From assembly GCF_004745645.1 (NCBI RefSeq), contig NZ_SRMB01000001.1:1364001-1428000 (forward strand): a stretch of 64,000 nucleotides of DNA, in the 5' to 3' direction. Below, piece after piece: positions 54,760 to 64,000 of the stretch. Position numbers and translations under genes: made by a program. Position 1 is the first letter of the stretch. Every line of letters starts with the position of its first letter. The notes under the pieces were generated by a model. That model made no database searches and was not told where the DNA came from. It saw nothing but the letters and a program-made list of their open reading frames with translations. The DNA is from Hymenobacter metallicola. Its GTDB lineage: Bacteria; Bacteroidota; Bacteroidia; Cytophagales; Hymenobacteraceae.

Positions 54760-55188
54760 ATGGAATTTCTAAACTTCACCCTCGACGGGCAAAATATCGG
54801 CCTGGAATGGTCCAACGGTGGCTACGCCGACCTGCACAACAGCTTCAAATTTGTAGACCTACAATACGCACCAGCCGCTGCTACGCTCCGTCTGCGCTGG
54901 CAAAAATCAACGGGTGACTGGGCTAAAAATGTGCCGTGGCAAGGCTTGCATCTGGTTTTTGAGGGCGTGACCTATTTCCGCGTGAAAGAGCGGGACCCGG
55001 ATTTTCCAATCAGTGAGGATGATTGCCTGCGTGACATTTGCTGTACGCCAAGTGAAATGCGGGATGACTTTGACAATTGCTATACCGGTCGCAACTGGCC
55101 TGCCGAGTACGACTTGCAATTGGTCTTCCAGAGCGAGTGGGGAATCAAGGTCAACGCCGTCACGGTGCGCCTGCAACTTGAATCGTAA
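54760..55188 (+). CDS. Hypothetical protein
   Basis: A 142-residue soluble protein without signal peptide, starting MEFLNFTLDGQNIGLEWSNG. It alternates strands (FKFVDLQYAPAAATLRLRW, LHLVFEGVTYFRVKERD, YDLQLVFQSEWGIKVNAVTV) and has a central cysteine-bearing stretch (DDCLRDICCTPSEMRDDFDN). It looks like a small beta protein; I do not recognise the family. The coding character is good, with normal GC and no internal stops. The inverted repeat just upstream may affect its expression. Confidence 0.6.
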   Translation: MEFLNFTLDGQNIGLEWSNGGYADLHNSFKFVDLQYAPAAATLRLRWQKSTGDWAKNVPWQGLHLVFEGVTYFRVKERDPDFPISEDDCLRDICCTPSEMRDDFDNCYTGRNWPAEYDLQLVFQSEWGIKVNAVTVRLQLES

Positions 55189-55194
55189 TCGTGC

Positions 55195-55225
55195 TTGCCC
55201 GTCCCGGCTGCGGGTTGTAGCTTTA
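55195..55225 (+). promoter_or_regulatory. Candidate pdhB promoter
   Basis: TTG (55195-55197), a 20-nt spacer and TAGCTTTA (55218-55225, one base from TAnnTTTG) leave a leader of about 55 nt before the ATG at 55284. Confidence 0.45.
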
Positions 55226-55283
55226 CGGGCCGGAAAATTTCCGGCATTTTGTTTCTGACGTTTCGAATTCCTGCAATCTGATT

Positions 55284-56267
<984 letters not shown>

Positions 56268-56285
56268 TTTCGCCCACTGGTTTCG

Positions 56286-56322
56286 AAAAAGCCCTGACTA
56301 CCGGTGGTAGTCAGGGCTTTTT
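56286..56322. terminator. Terminator of pdhB, abutting the convergent gene's stop
   Basis: A perfect 17-bp stem (56286-56302 with 56306-56322) has a 3-nt loop and ends T5. Its right arm overlaps the stop codon of the convergent membrane-protein gene. Confidence 0.88.
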
Positions 56323-57754
56323 AGTTGGCCTGAGCTTCGGCTCCACCCAGCGGAGCCAGCACCCGCACGTCGGGCGTGAGGTGGCTCCGCGTTTGGGCCG
56401 AGAGGGTGAAGCAGAGCAGCAGAAAAAGTCCGTAGCCCACGAGTAGCAGTCCCACCCGGGGCTTCGACCACTGCGCTGGGCGACGCCCTTGCGCTCCCCC
56501 AAAACACGCGGTGGCGTACAGGAGCAAATGCAGGGGCAGCAAAAAGCGGCACTCAATGGCAATGGGCAGGGAGGCCAGGCACGGCAGCAGCAGCGCCCCC
56601 ACCACCAGGCTCACCAGCAGCATCTGCCGGCGGGACAAGGCCCGCCACTGGGCGGCTACCACCCCGGCCCCAAACCAGAGCGTGTAGTGCAGCCACGAAA
56701 GCCCACCGGACCGCTGCGCCACCTGCCGGACAAACAGCGTGGGATACTGCACATCCAGCCCGTTGAATAAATGCCGGCCGTAAAGAGCGGCAAAAGCCAG
56801 GGGCTCCCGCAGGACGGCTCTTATATAGGCTGGATAATCGGTAAAGTGCCGGATGGCCTGGCGCTGCAGCAAGGCCTGCCCGGCGGGGTCGGTGTAGAGC
56901 ATGCGCGGGGAGGGAAACTCCGGGTCGAGGCTGGTTTCGTACTTCTGCACCACCAAGCCCCACCCCAGTTGGGCCAGATACAGGTTGGCCGTGGGCAGGC
57001 GGGCATCGCGCGAAAGCACCAGCGGCGTCCAGACACCGTGGTGGCGGCCATTGAGCAGCAGCTGCGGGCCGCTGAGCAAGGCAAAACCCAGTAGCAGGCC
57101 GGCCGGCACAGTTCCCCAGCGGCGTGGCTCGGTACTGGCCACGCAGGCAAGAAGCCCTACCATTGGGGCGGCCAGCAAGTACACGGGCCGGATATTGCTG
57201 GCCGCCGCCGCGCAGCAGCCAATGAGCACCGCCTGCCGCCCCCCCGGATGCTGCACGGCCAGCCGCAAGCCCAGCAGCAGGGCCAGCAGGGCCGGAAAGT
57301 CAGACAGCACGAAGTTGAAATAGTCGCGCCAAAACAGGAAGCCTACTGCTGCCACGGCCAGGCGGGGTCCCCACCCCAGCCGGTGCGTTGGAAACAAGGC
57401 CAGCCAGAGGCCCGGCGCAGCCCAGCCAAACAGCAGGGCCGCGTAGGCGGCCCCCATCAGGCGGGTAAGCACCAGCGGATCGGCGCCGGTGAAATGGGTA
57501 ACCGCCTTGGCCGGCAGATTCAGCAGGGGCAGAAAATAACCGCGCAGCGCATCGTTGTAGGCCAACAAGTGGAAGCTGCCGTGCTGAAAGAACCGCTCGG
57601 TCAGGGTCCAGTAATTCAGCGCGTCGTACACCATTTCGGTGTAGCCCGAAACGGGTAGATACAGGCAATAGAGCAGAAAAATCCCGCCCGTTACCCACCA
57701 GCTTAGCAACCGCGCCGGGGCGGGCTCGGGTACTACCACGGCCTTGCTGCTCAT
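56321..57754 (-). CDS. Polytopic membrane protein, GT-C glycosyltransferase-like
   Basis: A 477-residue protein with about ten hydrophobic helices (VTGGIFLLYCLYLPVSGY, AALLFGWAAPGLWLALF, LLLVGYGLFLLLCF). The first loop after helix 1 contains YDALNYWTLTERFFQHG with acidic residues, and RLMGAAYAALLFGW follows. This is the topology of GT-C (PMT/ArnT-like) glycosyltransferases that use polyprenyl-phosphate sugars. No precise DxD or named family is assigned. ATG 57754 is chosen; an in-frame ATG at 57832 would add a non-hydrophobic 26-residue stretch. The gene runs opposite to pdhB and is divergent from dinB. Confidence 0.65.
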   Translation of the reverse strand: MSSKAVVVPEPAPARLLSWWVTGGIFLLYCLYLPVSGYTEMVYDALNYWTLTERFFQHGSFHLLAYNDALRGYFLPLLNLPAKAVTHFTGADPLVLTRLMGAAYAALLFGWAAPGLWLALFPTHRLGWGPRLAVAAVGFLFWRDYFNFVLSDFPALLALLLGLRLAVQHPGGRQAVLIGCCAAAASNIRPVYLLAAPMVGLLACVASTEPRRWGTVPAGLLLGFALLSGPQLLLNGRHHGVWTPLVLSRDARLPTANLYLAQLGWGLVVQKYETSLDPEFPSPRMLYTDPAGQALLQRQAIRHFTDYPAYIRAVLREPLAFAALYGRHLFNGLDVQYPTLFVRQVAQRSGGLSWLHYTLWFGAGVVAAQWRALSRRQMLLVSLVVGALLLPCLASLPIAIECRFLLPLHLLLYATACFGGAQGRRPAQWSKPRVGLLLVGYGLFLLLCFTLSAQTRSHLTPDVRVLAPLGGAEAQAN

Positions 57755-57972
57755 GAGGCAACCCGGCTCAGCGGACCAACACACTTCCGGGTTGCCAGCA
57801 GCAGCTGGTCGTGGGGCAGGGCCGCGGGCCAACGCAAAACACAGGGAGGTTGAGAAAGCAACTCGAAACGCAAGTAGAGTGGAAAGCCAGCTGGCCTAGC
57901 GCCGGGCTTGGCCTAGGTATTTTACGTACCTTTTGCCGCAAAGCTACTCACTTCTCCCCGCCCCCGGCTCCC

Positions 57973-58512
57973 ATGAATCATCGTCTGCACCTGCGCTTCG
58001 AACAACTGGAACACGCCACCACCCGCCTGCTCGATCAGGCCCAGGCCCTGGGCGACAAAGCTCACCAGCAGCCGGGACCAGGCCAATGGTCGGCGGCCCA
58101 GGTAGTGCAGCACCTAGTGGTGGCCGAAACCGGCATCGGGCAATACATCGACAAGAAGATTATGCAGGAAGAAGAGCTGGGCAAATCCGGGTTTCTCACC
58201 TTTGTCCGCTCCCGAGTTTTGCGGGCGGCGTTGCGGCTGCCCTTCCTGCGTTTCAAGGCTCCTAAATACTTAGCGTCCCTGACGCCCGAAACTGCCCCCC
58301 CGCTACCCGAGCTGCGCACCGAGTGGGCACGGATACGGCGGCAACTAGAGCGCACCCTCAACGAGTTTCCCAGCCCGCTACTGAATCGGGACATTTTCAA
58401 GCACCCCCGCTCAGGCATGCTCAACATCTACCAGACTCTGGACTTTATGGTCGACCATGTGCTGCACCACCAAAAGCAGCTGGAGCGGATCAGCAAAGCC
58501 GTAAAGGCGTAG
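57973..58512 (+). CDS. DinB family protein
   Basis: A 179-residue four-helix-bundle protein of the DinB/DfsB metal-binding superfamily: RFEQLEHATTRLLDQAQALG, PGQWSAAQVVQHLVVAETGI with the first metal-site His, and MVDHVLHHQKQLERISKAVK with the second pair of His. Many members are bacillithiol or similar S-transferases; others are uncharacterised. The three His ligands appear present (QHLV, DHVLHHQ). ATG 57973 places the first helix at the start; upstream in-frame residues look unrelated. Confidence 0.8.
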   Translation: MNHRLHLRFEQLEHATTRLLDQAQALGDKAHQQPGPGQWSAAQVVQHLVVAETGIGQYIDKKIMQEEELGKSGFLTFVRSRVLRAALRLPFLRFKAPKYLASLTPETAPPLPELRTEWARIRRQLERTLNEFPSPLLNRDIFKHPRSGMLNIYQTLDFMVDHVLHHQKQLERISKAVKA

Positions 58513-58569
58513 ATCGGAATGTAAATCTAAGGTGCTAGTGGGTTGAAATATGCTGTGTGCTCAAGACGT

Positions 58570-58720
58570 GTCATGGCGAGGAACGAAGCAATCCGTCCTC
58601 TGCTAGTGCCCAATGGCCTTTTACCAGAAAGCCCCTTCTTACCGCGTGTGAGAAGGGGCTTGTCAACTTAGAAGGCTCAGTACAGTTCAACGGACGGATT
58701 GCTTCGTTCCTCGCCATGAC
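58570..58720. repeat. MITE-like element with perfect 29-bp terminal inverted repeats
   Basis: gtcatggcgaggaacgaagc plus aatccgtcc (58570-58598) is perfectly inverted at 58692-58720. The 93-bp core carries a strong hairpin. The total of 151 bp, perfect ends and no coding capacity resemble a miniature inverted-repeat element or a large REP unit; the same terminal motif is familiar from other Bacteroidota intergenic regions. No clear target duplication is seen (…caagacgt / agggtaaa…). Confidence 0.8.
58629..58661. terminator. Hairpin inside the inverted-repeat element
   Basis: aagccccttct (58629-58639) pairs with agaaggggctt (58651-58661) around ACCGCGTGTG-like loop bases. Without a long T run it could still act as a terminator for dinB or for the convergent thioesterase gene. 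Confidence 0.55.
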
Positions 58721-58763
58721 AGGGTAAAGGTTGCTGCTTTGCCGTCGGGGCCACCACTTCGCT

Positions 58764-59210
58764 TTATTTCTGGCCTCGCTCGATGTCGGCGTAGGTTTCG
58801 TGCTTGTCGAGCTGACGCATGGCCTCGGCCATTTCGGTGGGAGGCACCGTGAGCTTGCGCAGGCGCAGGTCGAGCCAGGCGCCGTCGACGGCAACGGTAG
58901 CGGCCACGCGGCCATCGGCTTTGTAGATGGTATGGATGATGCGCCAGCGGGAGGCGTCGGCATTGAGGCCGCTGAGCTCGGCTGTCACCTTAATGGCTTC
59001 GCTCAGGCCGATTTCTTTGAGAAACCGGGTGTCTTCCCGAAACAGGATAGGCCCGATGCCGAGCTCGGCAAAACGCTTCATCGGGAAGCCCTGGTCGGCC
59101 AGAAACTCCAGGCGGAGCTGAGCGGCGTAGTCGGTGTAGGCCGAGTGGCGCATGTGCACGTTGGGGTCCATATCGGCCCAGCGCGCGGTGTAGGTTTTAG
59201 CGTATTCCAT
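58764..59210 (-). CDS. Acyl-CoA thioesterase (4HBT hot-dog fold)
   Basis: A 148-residue protein of the 4-hydroxybenzoyl-CoA thioesterase type. The N-terminal TARWADMDPNVHMRHSAYTD is the DmDxxxHvxN-like signature with the catalytic Asp. Then come the hot-dog strands (GIGPILFREDTRFLKEIGLS, WRIIHTIYKADGRVAATVAV) and a helical end. It would hydrolyse acyl-CoA or acyl-carrier thioesters; the chain length is unknown. It lies 14 nt downstream of the methyltransferase and is probably co-transcribed with it. Confidence 0.86.
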   Translation of the reverse strand: MEYAKTYTARWADMDPNVHMRHSAYTDYAAQLRLEFLADQGFPMKRFAELGIGPILFREDTRFLKEIGLSEAIKVTAELSGLNADASRWRIIHTIYKADGRVAATVAVDGAWLDLRLRKLTVPPTEMAEAMRQLDKHETYADIERGQK

Positions 59211-59224
59211 AAAAAAAGCCCGGC

Positions 59225-59968
59225 TTAGTTGTTATCGATATTCTGCTGCTTGAGCGTGAGGCGCACCAGGTACTGCTGCTGGTCGTCTTCTCCCAGGAAC
59301 TCCACTTCGTAGCCCGCTTCCTCGGCGTAGTCCTGCAGCAGGCCGGCATCGATAAAGAGCCAGTCGAAGGAGGCACCGGTTTCGTCGCCATAGGTCATGG
59401 AGTACTCCACTTCACCGTAGTAGGGGCCGTTGAGGTTGATAACCAGGGCTCCTTCCTCGTCTTCGTAGAGGTAGCTGATGTCGGAGGAGGTAGCCAGAAT
59501 CTGGCCGCCGGGGGCCAGCAGGTGCTTGGCCTGCTGCAGAAACTTTTCCAGGCCTTCCAGGGTGCCGACCAGGCCCAGCCCGTTCATCAGCATCAGAATG
59601 GTGTCGTAATGCTCGCCGGTGGGCAGCTCAAACAGGTTGTGGCAGGCGGCTTCCTGCACGCCCCGGGCCTGCAGCACCTGCACGGCCCCGGGCGAGGCGT
59701 CGATGGCCTTGACCGGAAAGCCCCGGTTCTGCAGTTCCAGGCTGTGGCAGCCGGCCCCGGCCCCGGCATCCAGAATTCGGCCGCGGCATTCTTCCAGGGC
59801 CGTGCGCTCCAACTCGGGCATTTCCCAGAGCGTGCGAAAAAAGTAGCTGGCCGGCAGCGGCTCTTCCTCCGCTACGTTGCTGTGCACCGTTAGCTCAGCG
59901 TGCTGGTTACCTTGTAAATACGCCAGCATAGCATGGCCAACCGGGTCGGAAGCAGGGGTTCGGGACAT
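59225..59968 (-). CDS. Class I SAM-dependent methyltransferase
   Basis: A 247-residue protein with motif I (RILDAGAGAGCHSLELQ), motif II acid (VKAIDASPGAV), YDTILMLMNGLGLVGTLEGL as motif post-II and a C-terminal YGEVEYSMTYGDETGASFDW region. The SAM-binding Rossmann fold is clear, the substrate is not. ATG 59968 is chosen over an in-frame ATG at 60106, because the -7 box TACCTTTG lies between them, just 5 bp upstream of 59968. The message may therefore be leaderless. The thioesterase gene follows. Confidence 0.85.
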   Translation of the reverse strand: MSRTPASDPVGHAMLAYLQGNQHAELTVHSNVAEEEPLPASYFFRTLWEMPELERTALEECRGRILDAGAGAGCHSLELQNRGFPVKAIDASPGAVQVLQARGVQEAACHNLFELPTGEHYDTILMLMNGLGLVGTLEGLEKFLQQAKHLLAPGGQILATSSDISYLYEDEEGALVINLNGPYYGEVEYSMTYGDETGASFDWLFIDAGLLQDYAEEAGYEVEFLGEDDQQQYLVRLTLKQQNIDNN

Positions 59969-59972
59969 GGGG

Positions 59973-59980
59973 CAAAGGTA
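59973..59980 (-). promoter_or_regulatory. -7 box almost touching the methyltransferase start
   Basis: TACCTTTG on the minus strand ends 5 bp before the ATG at 59968. With a usual start about 5-7 nt after the box, transcription would begin at or within a base or two of the ATG. Confidence 0.5.
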
Positions 59981-60130
59981 AGAGGAGTTGCCAGAAGGGT
60001 ACGGAAGCCGGGGGGCCAAGCGTTGTCGGGCGGATGCCGCCGGGCGGGTTTTATGGCCGAGGCTGTATCCTTCCAGGCCGGATCTGCGTTGTTTCGGGCA
60101 AGACAACTTCTTCCCTTTCGCCCTTCTGCA

Positions 60131-60529
60131 ATGTCCAGCAACCTAGACTACCTCGACCCCGCTCTGATTCCGCTCGAAGACAAAGTAAAAGCCTACCTGG
60201 AGGCCGAAGAAGACCTGCGCAAGGCCATTGTCGAAGCCAAATCCTTGCCCAACACGGCCGCTAGTGAGGCCCAGGCCAACCAGGCTTTCGACCACCGCCC
60301 GGCCACCGGCAGCTTCGACCAGCACGCCGACGAGGTGGAGCAGCGCATTCAGAACCTACAGGACGATTTGCAGCTGCTGCGCCAGGAAATCATCGGCCTG
60401 CTGCCGACCCGCAACGAGTTTGTGAAAGTGAACCTGGGCTACGGCCCCAGCCGCGTGGGCGCTTTTGCCGTGGACCACGGCGGCCAGGCCGCGGCCGAGC
60501 CGCAGTACGAGCTGCGCATCGTGCACTAA
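60131..60529 (+). CDS. Small coiled-coil protein of unknown function
   Basis: A 132-residue soluble protein. After a short start (MSSNLDYLDPALIPLEDKVK) it is largely helical and acidic (YLEAEEDLRKAIVEAKSLPN, ADEVEQRIQNLQDDLQLLRQ), suggesting a coiled coil. The C-terminal part has NEFVKVNLGYGPSRVGAFAV. I do not recognise a family. ATG 60131 is chosen over a longer in-frame frame because upstream residues are unrelated. Divergent from the methyltransferase gene. Confidence 0.6.
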   Translation: MSSNLDYLDPALIPLEDKVKAYLEAEEDLRKAIVEAKSLPNTAASEAQANQAFDHRPATGSFDQHADEVEQRIQNLQDDLQLLRQEIIGLLPTRNEFVKVNLGYGPSRVGAFAVDHGGQAAAEPQYELRIVH

Positions 60530-60608
60530 GGATTATCCCCCACTCCGTTCCGGAAGGCCGCTCTGCTTTGGCAGGGCGGCCTTCCGGCATTTAGCCCCGA
60601 TCCTATAG

Positions 60609-62843
<2,235 letters not shown>

Positions 62844-62874
62844 GCCGAGCCAGTCTTACCCGATTGGTTGCACG

Positions 62875-62915
62875 AAAAAGCCCCGCCGGACACCTAGTCC
62901 GGCGGGGCTTTCTTC
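62875..62915. terminator. Bidirectional terminator between GH97 and the epimerase
   Basis: aagccccgccgga (62878-62890) pairs perfectly with tccggcggggctt (62898-62910), with A5 upstream and T-rich downstream, for two convergent genes. Confidence 0.85.
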
Positions 62916-62922
62916 TTTGGCT

Positions 62923-63903
62923 TTATACGCCGGCCGGTGCTACCTGCCCTACCGGCAGCCAGGCCACAAACTGGCGCAGCCCTTCCGCCAGGCTGGTGCG
63001 GGGCCGGTAGCCGAGCAGGGCCTGGGCCTTGCTGATGTCGGCAAACGTGGTATCGACGTCGCCGGCCTGCAGGGGCTGAAAGGAGAGTTCAGGCACGACA
63101 CCGACGACCTGCCCTACGGCCTCAATCAGCTTTAGCAGCGGCACGGGCCGGTTATTGCCCAGGTTTACGGTTTCGAACACGCCGGTGTGGGTCAATAAGT
63201 AGTGCACCCCGCGCGCAATTCCATCGACCGTGTCGGCCACAAAGGTGTAGTCGCGCGAGGTGCTGCCGTTGCCGAATACCGGAATGGGCTGCCCGGCCCG
63301 GAGCAGGCGCACAAACTTGTGAATGGCCAGATCGGGACGCTGCCGGGGGCCATACACCGTGAAAAAGCGCGCATTTAGGGCATCAACCTGGTAGAGGTGG
63401 TGGTAGGTATGCACCAGCTCCTCCCCGGCCAGCTTGCTGGCAGCGTAGGGCGAAATGCAGGTGGCCAGCGTGTTCAGATCCTCCCGGAAGGGCTTTTCCG
63501 TAGCGTTGCCGTACACCGACGAAGACGAGGCAAAAAACAGCTTACGGACGCCGTGCTGCCGCATCCACTCCAGCAAATGCATGGTGCCCATCACGTTGCT
63601 TTCCAGGTAGGCGGCCGGTTCCAGCACCGAGGGGCCCACCCCGGCTTTGGCGGCCAGGTGCACCACTATATCGGCGGCTACGGGTGGCAGGGCCGCCGGG
63701 CCGTCACGCAGATCGGCTTCGTAAAACGAGAAATGCGGATGCTCGGCAAAGCCCGCCAGATTCGCTTCCTTCACTTCCCGGGCGTAGAACGGGTCGAAGT
63801 TGTCGAGGCCGACCACGTGGTAGCCATCGTGCAACAGCCGCTCGCACAGGTGGGAGCCGATAAAACCGGCGCAGCCGGTGACGAGAACAGTAGAAGGTCG
63901 CAA
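62923..63903 (-). CDS. NAD-dependent sugar-nucleotide epimerase/dehydratase
   Basis: An extended short-chain dehydrogenase of 326 residues. The NAD motif TGCAGFIGSHLCERLL is at the N-terminus, VVGLDNFDPFYAREVKEANL follows, and the catalytic pair is Tyr153/Lys157 in SPYAASKLAGEEL with the Ser of FASSSSVYGN. RFFTVYGPRQRPDLAIHKFV and SRDYTFVADTVDGIARGVHY fit UDP-glucuronate 4-epimerase or UDP-glucose 4-epimerase. The DNFDPFY stretch is typical of the glucuronate type. Likely role: precursor for capsule or lipopolysaccharide. The remaining 63904-64000 shows only the promoter side of this gene, no other feature. Confidence 0.88.
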   Translation of the reverse strand: MRPSTVLVTGCAGFIGSHLCERLLHDGYHVVGLDNFDPFYAREVKEANLAGFAEHPHFSFYEADLRDGPAALPPVAADIVVHLAAKAGVGPSVLEPAAYLESNVMGTMHLLEWMRQHGVRKLFFASSSSVYGNATEKPFREDLNTLATCISPYAASKLAGEELVHTYHHLYQVDALNARFFTVYGPRQRPDLAIHKFVRLLRAGQPIPVFGNGSTSRDYTFVADTVDGIARGVHYLLTHTGVFETVNLGNNRPVPLLKLIEAVGQVVGVVPELSFQPLQAGDVDTTFADISKAQALLGYRPRTSLAEGLRQFVAWLPVGQVAPAGV

Positions 63904-64000
63904 GGCTGGTAGGATAGATGGAAACTAACGGACAGAAGCAGAAACATCGGCAAAATATCGATTCAGTTCTATTCTAGCCGACTACCTTACGTCATCGAAG

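Overview
The window looks like chromosome from a GC-rich Bacteroidota, most likely the order Cytophagales and close to Hymenobacter. The evidence is: three secreted proteins ending in type IX secretion (T9SS) sorting domains; a TonB-dependent receptor with an N-terminal carboxypeptidase-regulatory domain; a SusB-type GH97 enzyme; many promoters with the Bacteroidota -7 box TAnnTTTG; weak Shine-Dalgarno signals; and dispersed intergenic repeats of a kind I associate with this group. The genus is an inference from these traits, not from a database search.

Layout. 1-2566 (minus) is the N-terminal part of a giant sensor kinase built of tandem 92-residue HAMP units. Divergent from it is topA, then a DUF4846-sirtuin-YdjM operon and a 1245-residue outer-membrane protein combining a metallophosphoesterase-like domain, a CotH-like motif pair and a BamA-type barrel. 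ppx and ppk1 converge on one terminator, followed by a RidA protein and gyrB. From 17.6 to 20.5 kb lie a tandem duplication, a T9SS sialidase-fold protein, a decayed beta-propeller gene and three tRNAs (Ser-GCT, Pro-TGG, Arg-TCT). Then come batB-batC, a thiolase and a 16-repeat MORN protein.

25.5-33.5 kb is the most accessory-like part. An AT-rich spacer leads to two promoters (25.84 and 27.19 kb) that share the same operator-like sequence between their -33 and -7 boxes. Each is followed by a long leader that can fold. One precedes a secreted stand-alone carboxypeptidase-regulatory domain and a small unknown secreted protein. The other precedes a TonB-dependent receptor whose N-terminal domain is a relative of the stand-alone one. 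A serine hydrolase, a secreted esterase and a DUF2459 protein follow.

33.6-45.6 kb is mostly metabolic: a STAS protein, hisS, hutH, a T9SS type B protein, a GH105 hydrolase, an aldo/keto reductase and the pta-ackA acetate operon. 45.7-64 kb holds a 1485-residue NHL/IPT surface protein, ybaB with an overlapping glycosyltransferase, pspC, an OmpA-TPR lipoprotein, pdhB, a membrane glycosyltransferase-like protein, DinB, a thioesterase-methyltransferase pair, GH97 and a sugar-nucleotide epimerase. Two striking intergenic inverted repeats (54.6 and 58.6 kb) interrupt this part.

No CRISPR array, insertion sequence, prophage or rRNA operon is visible. Candidates for something less described are the shared-operator receptor module at 25.8-29.9 kb, the three-part outer-membrane protein at 7.7-11.5 kb and the HAMP array at the left edge.
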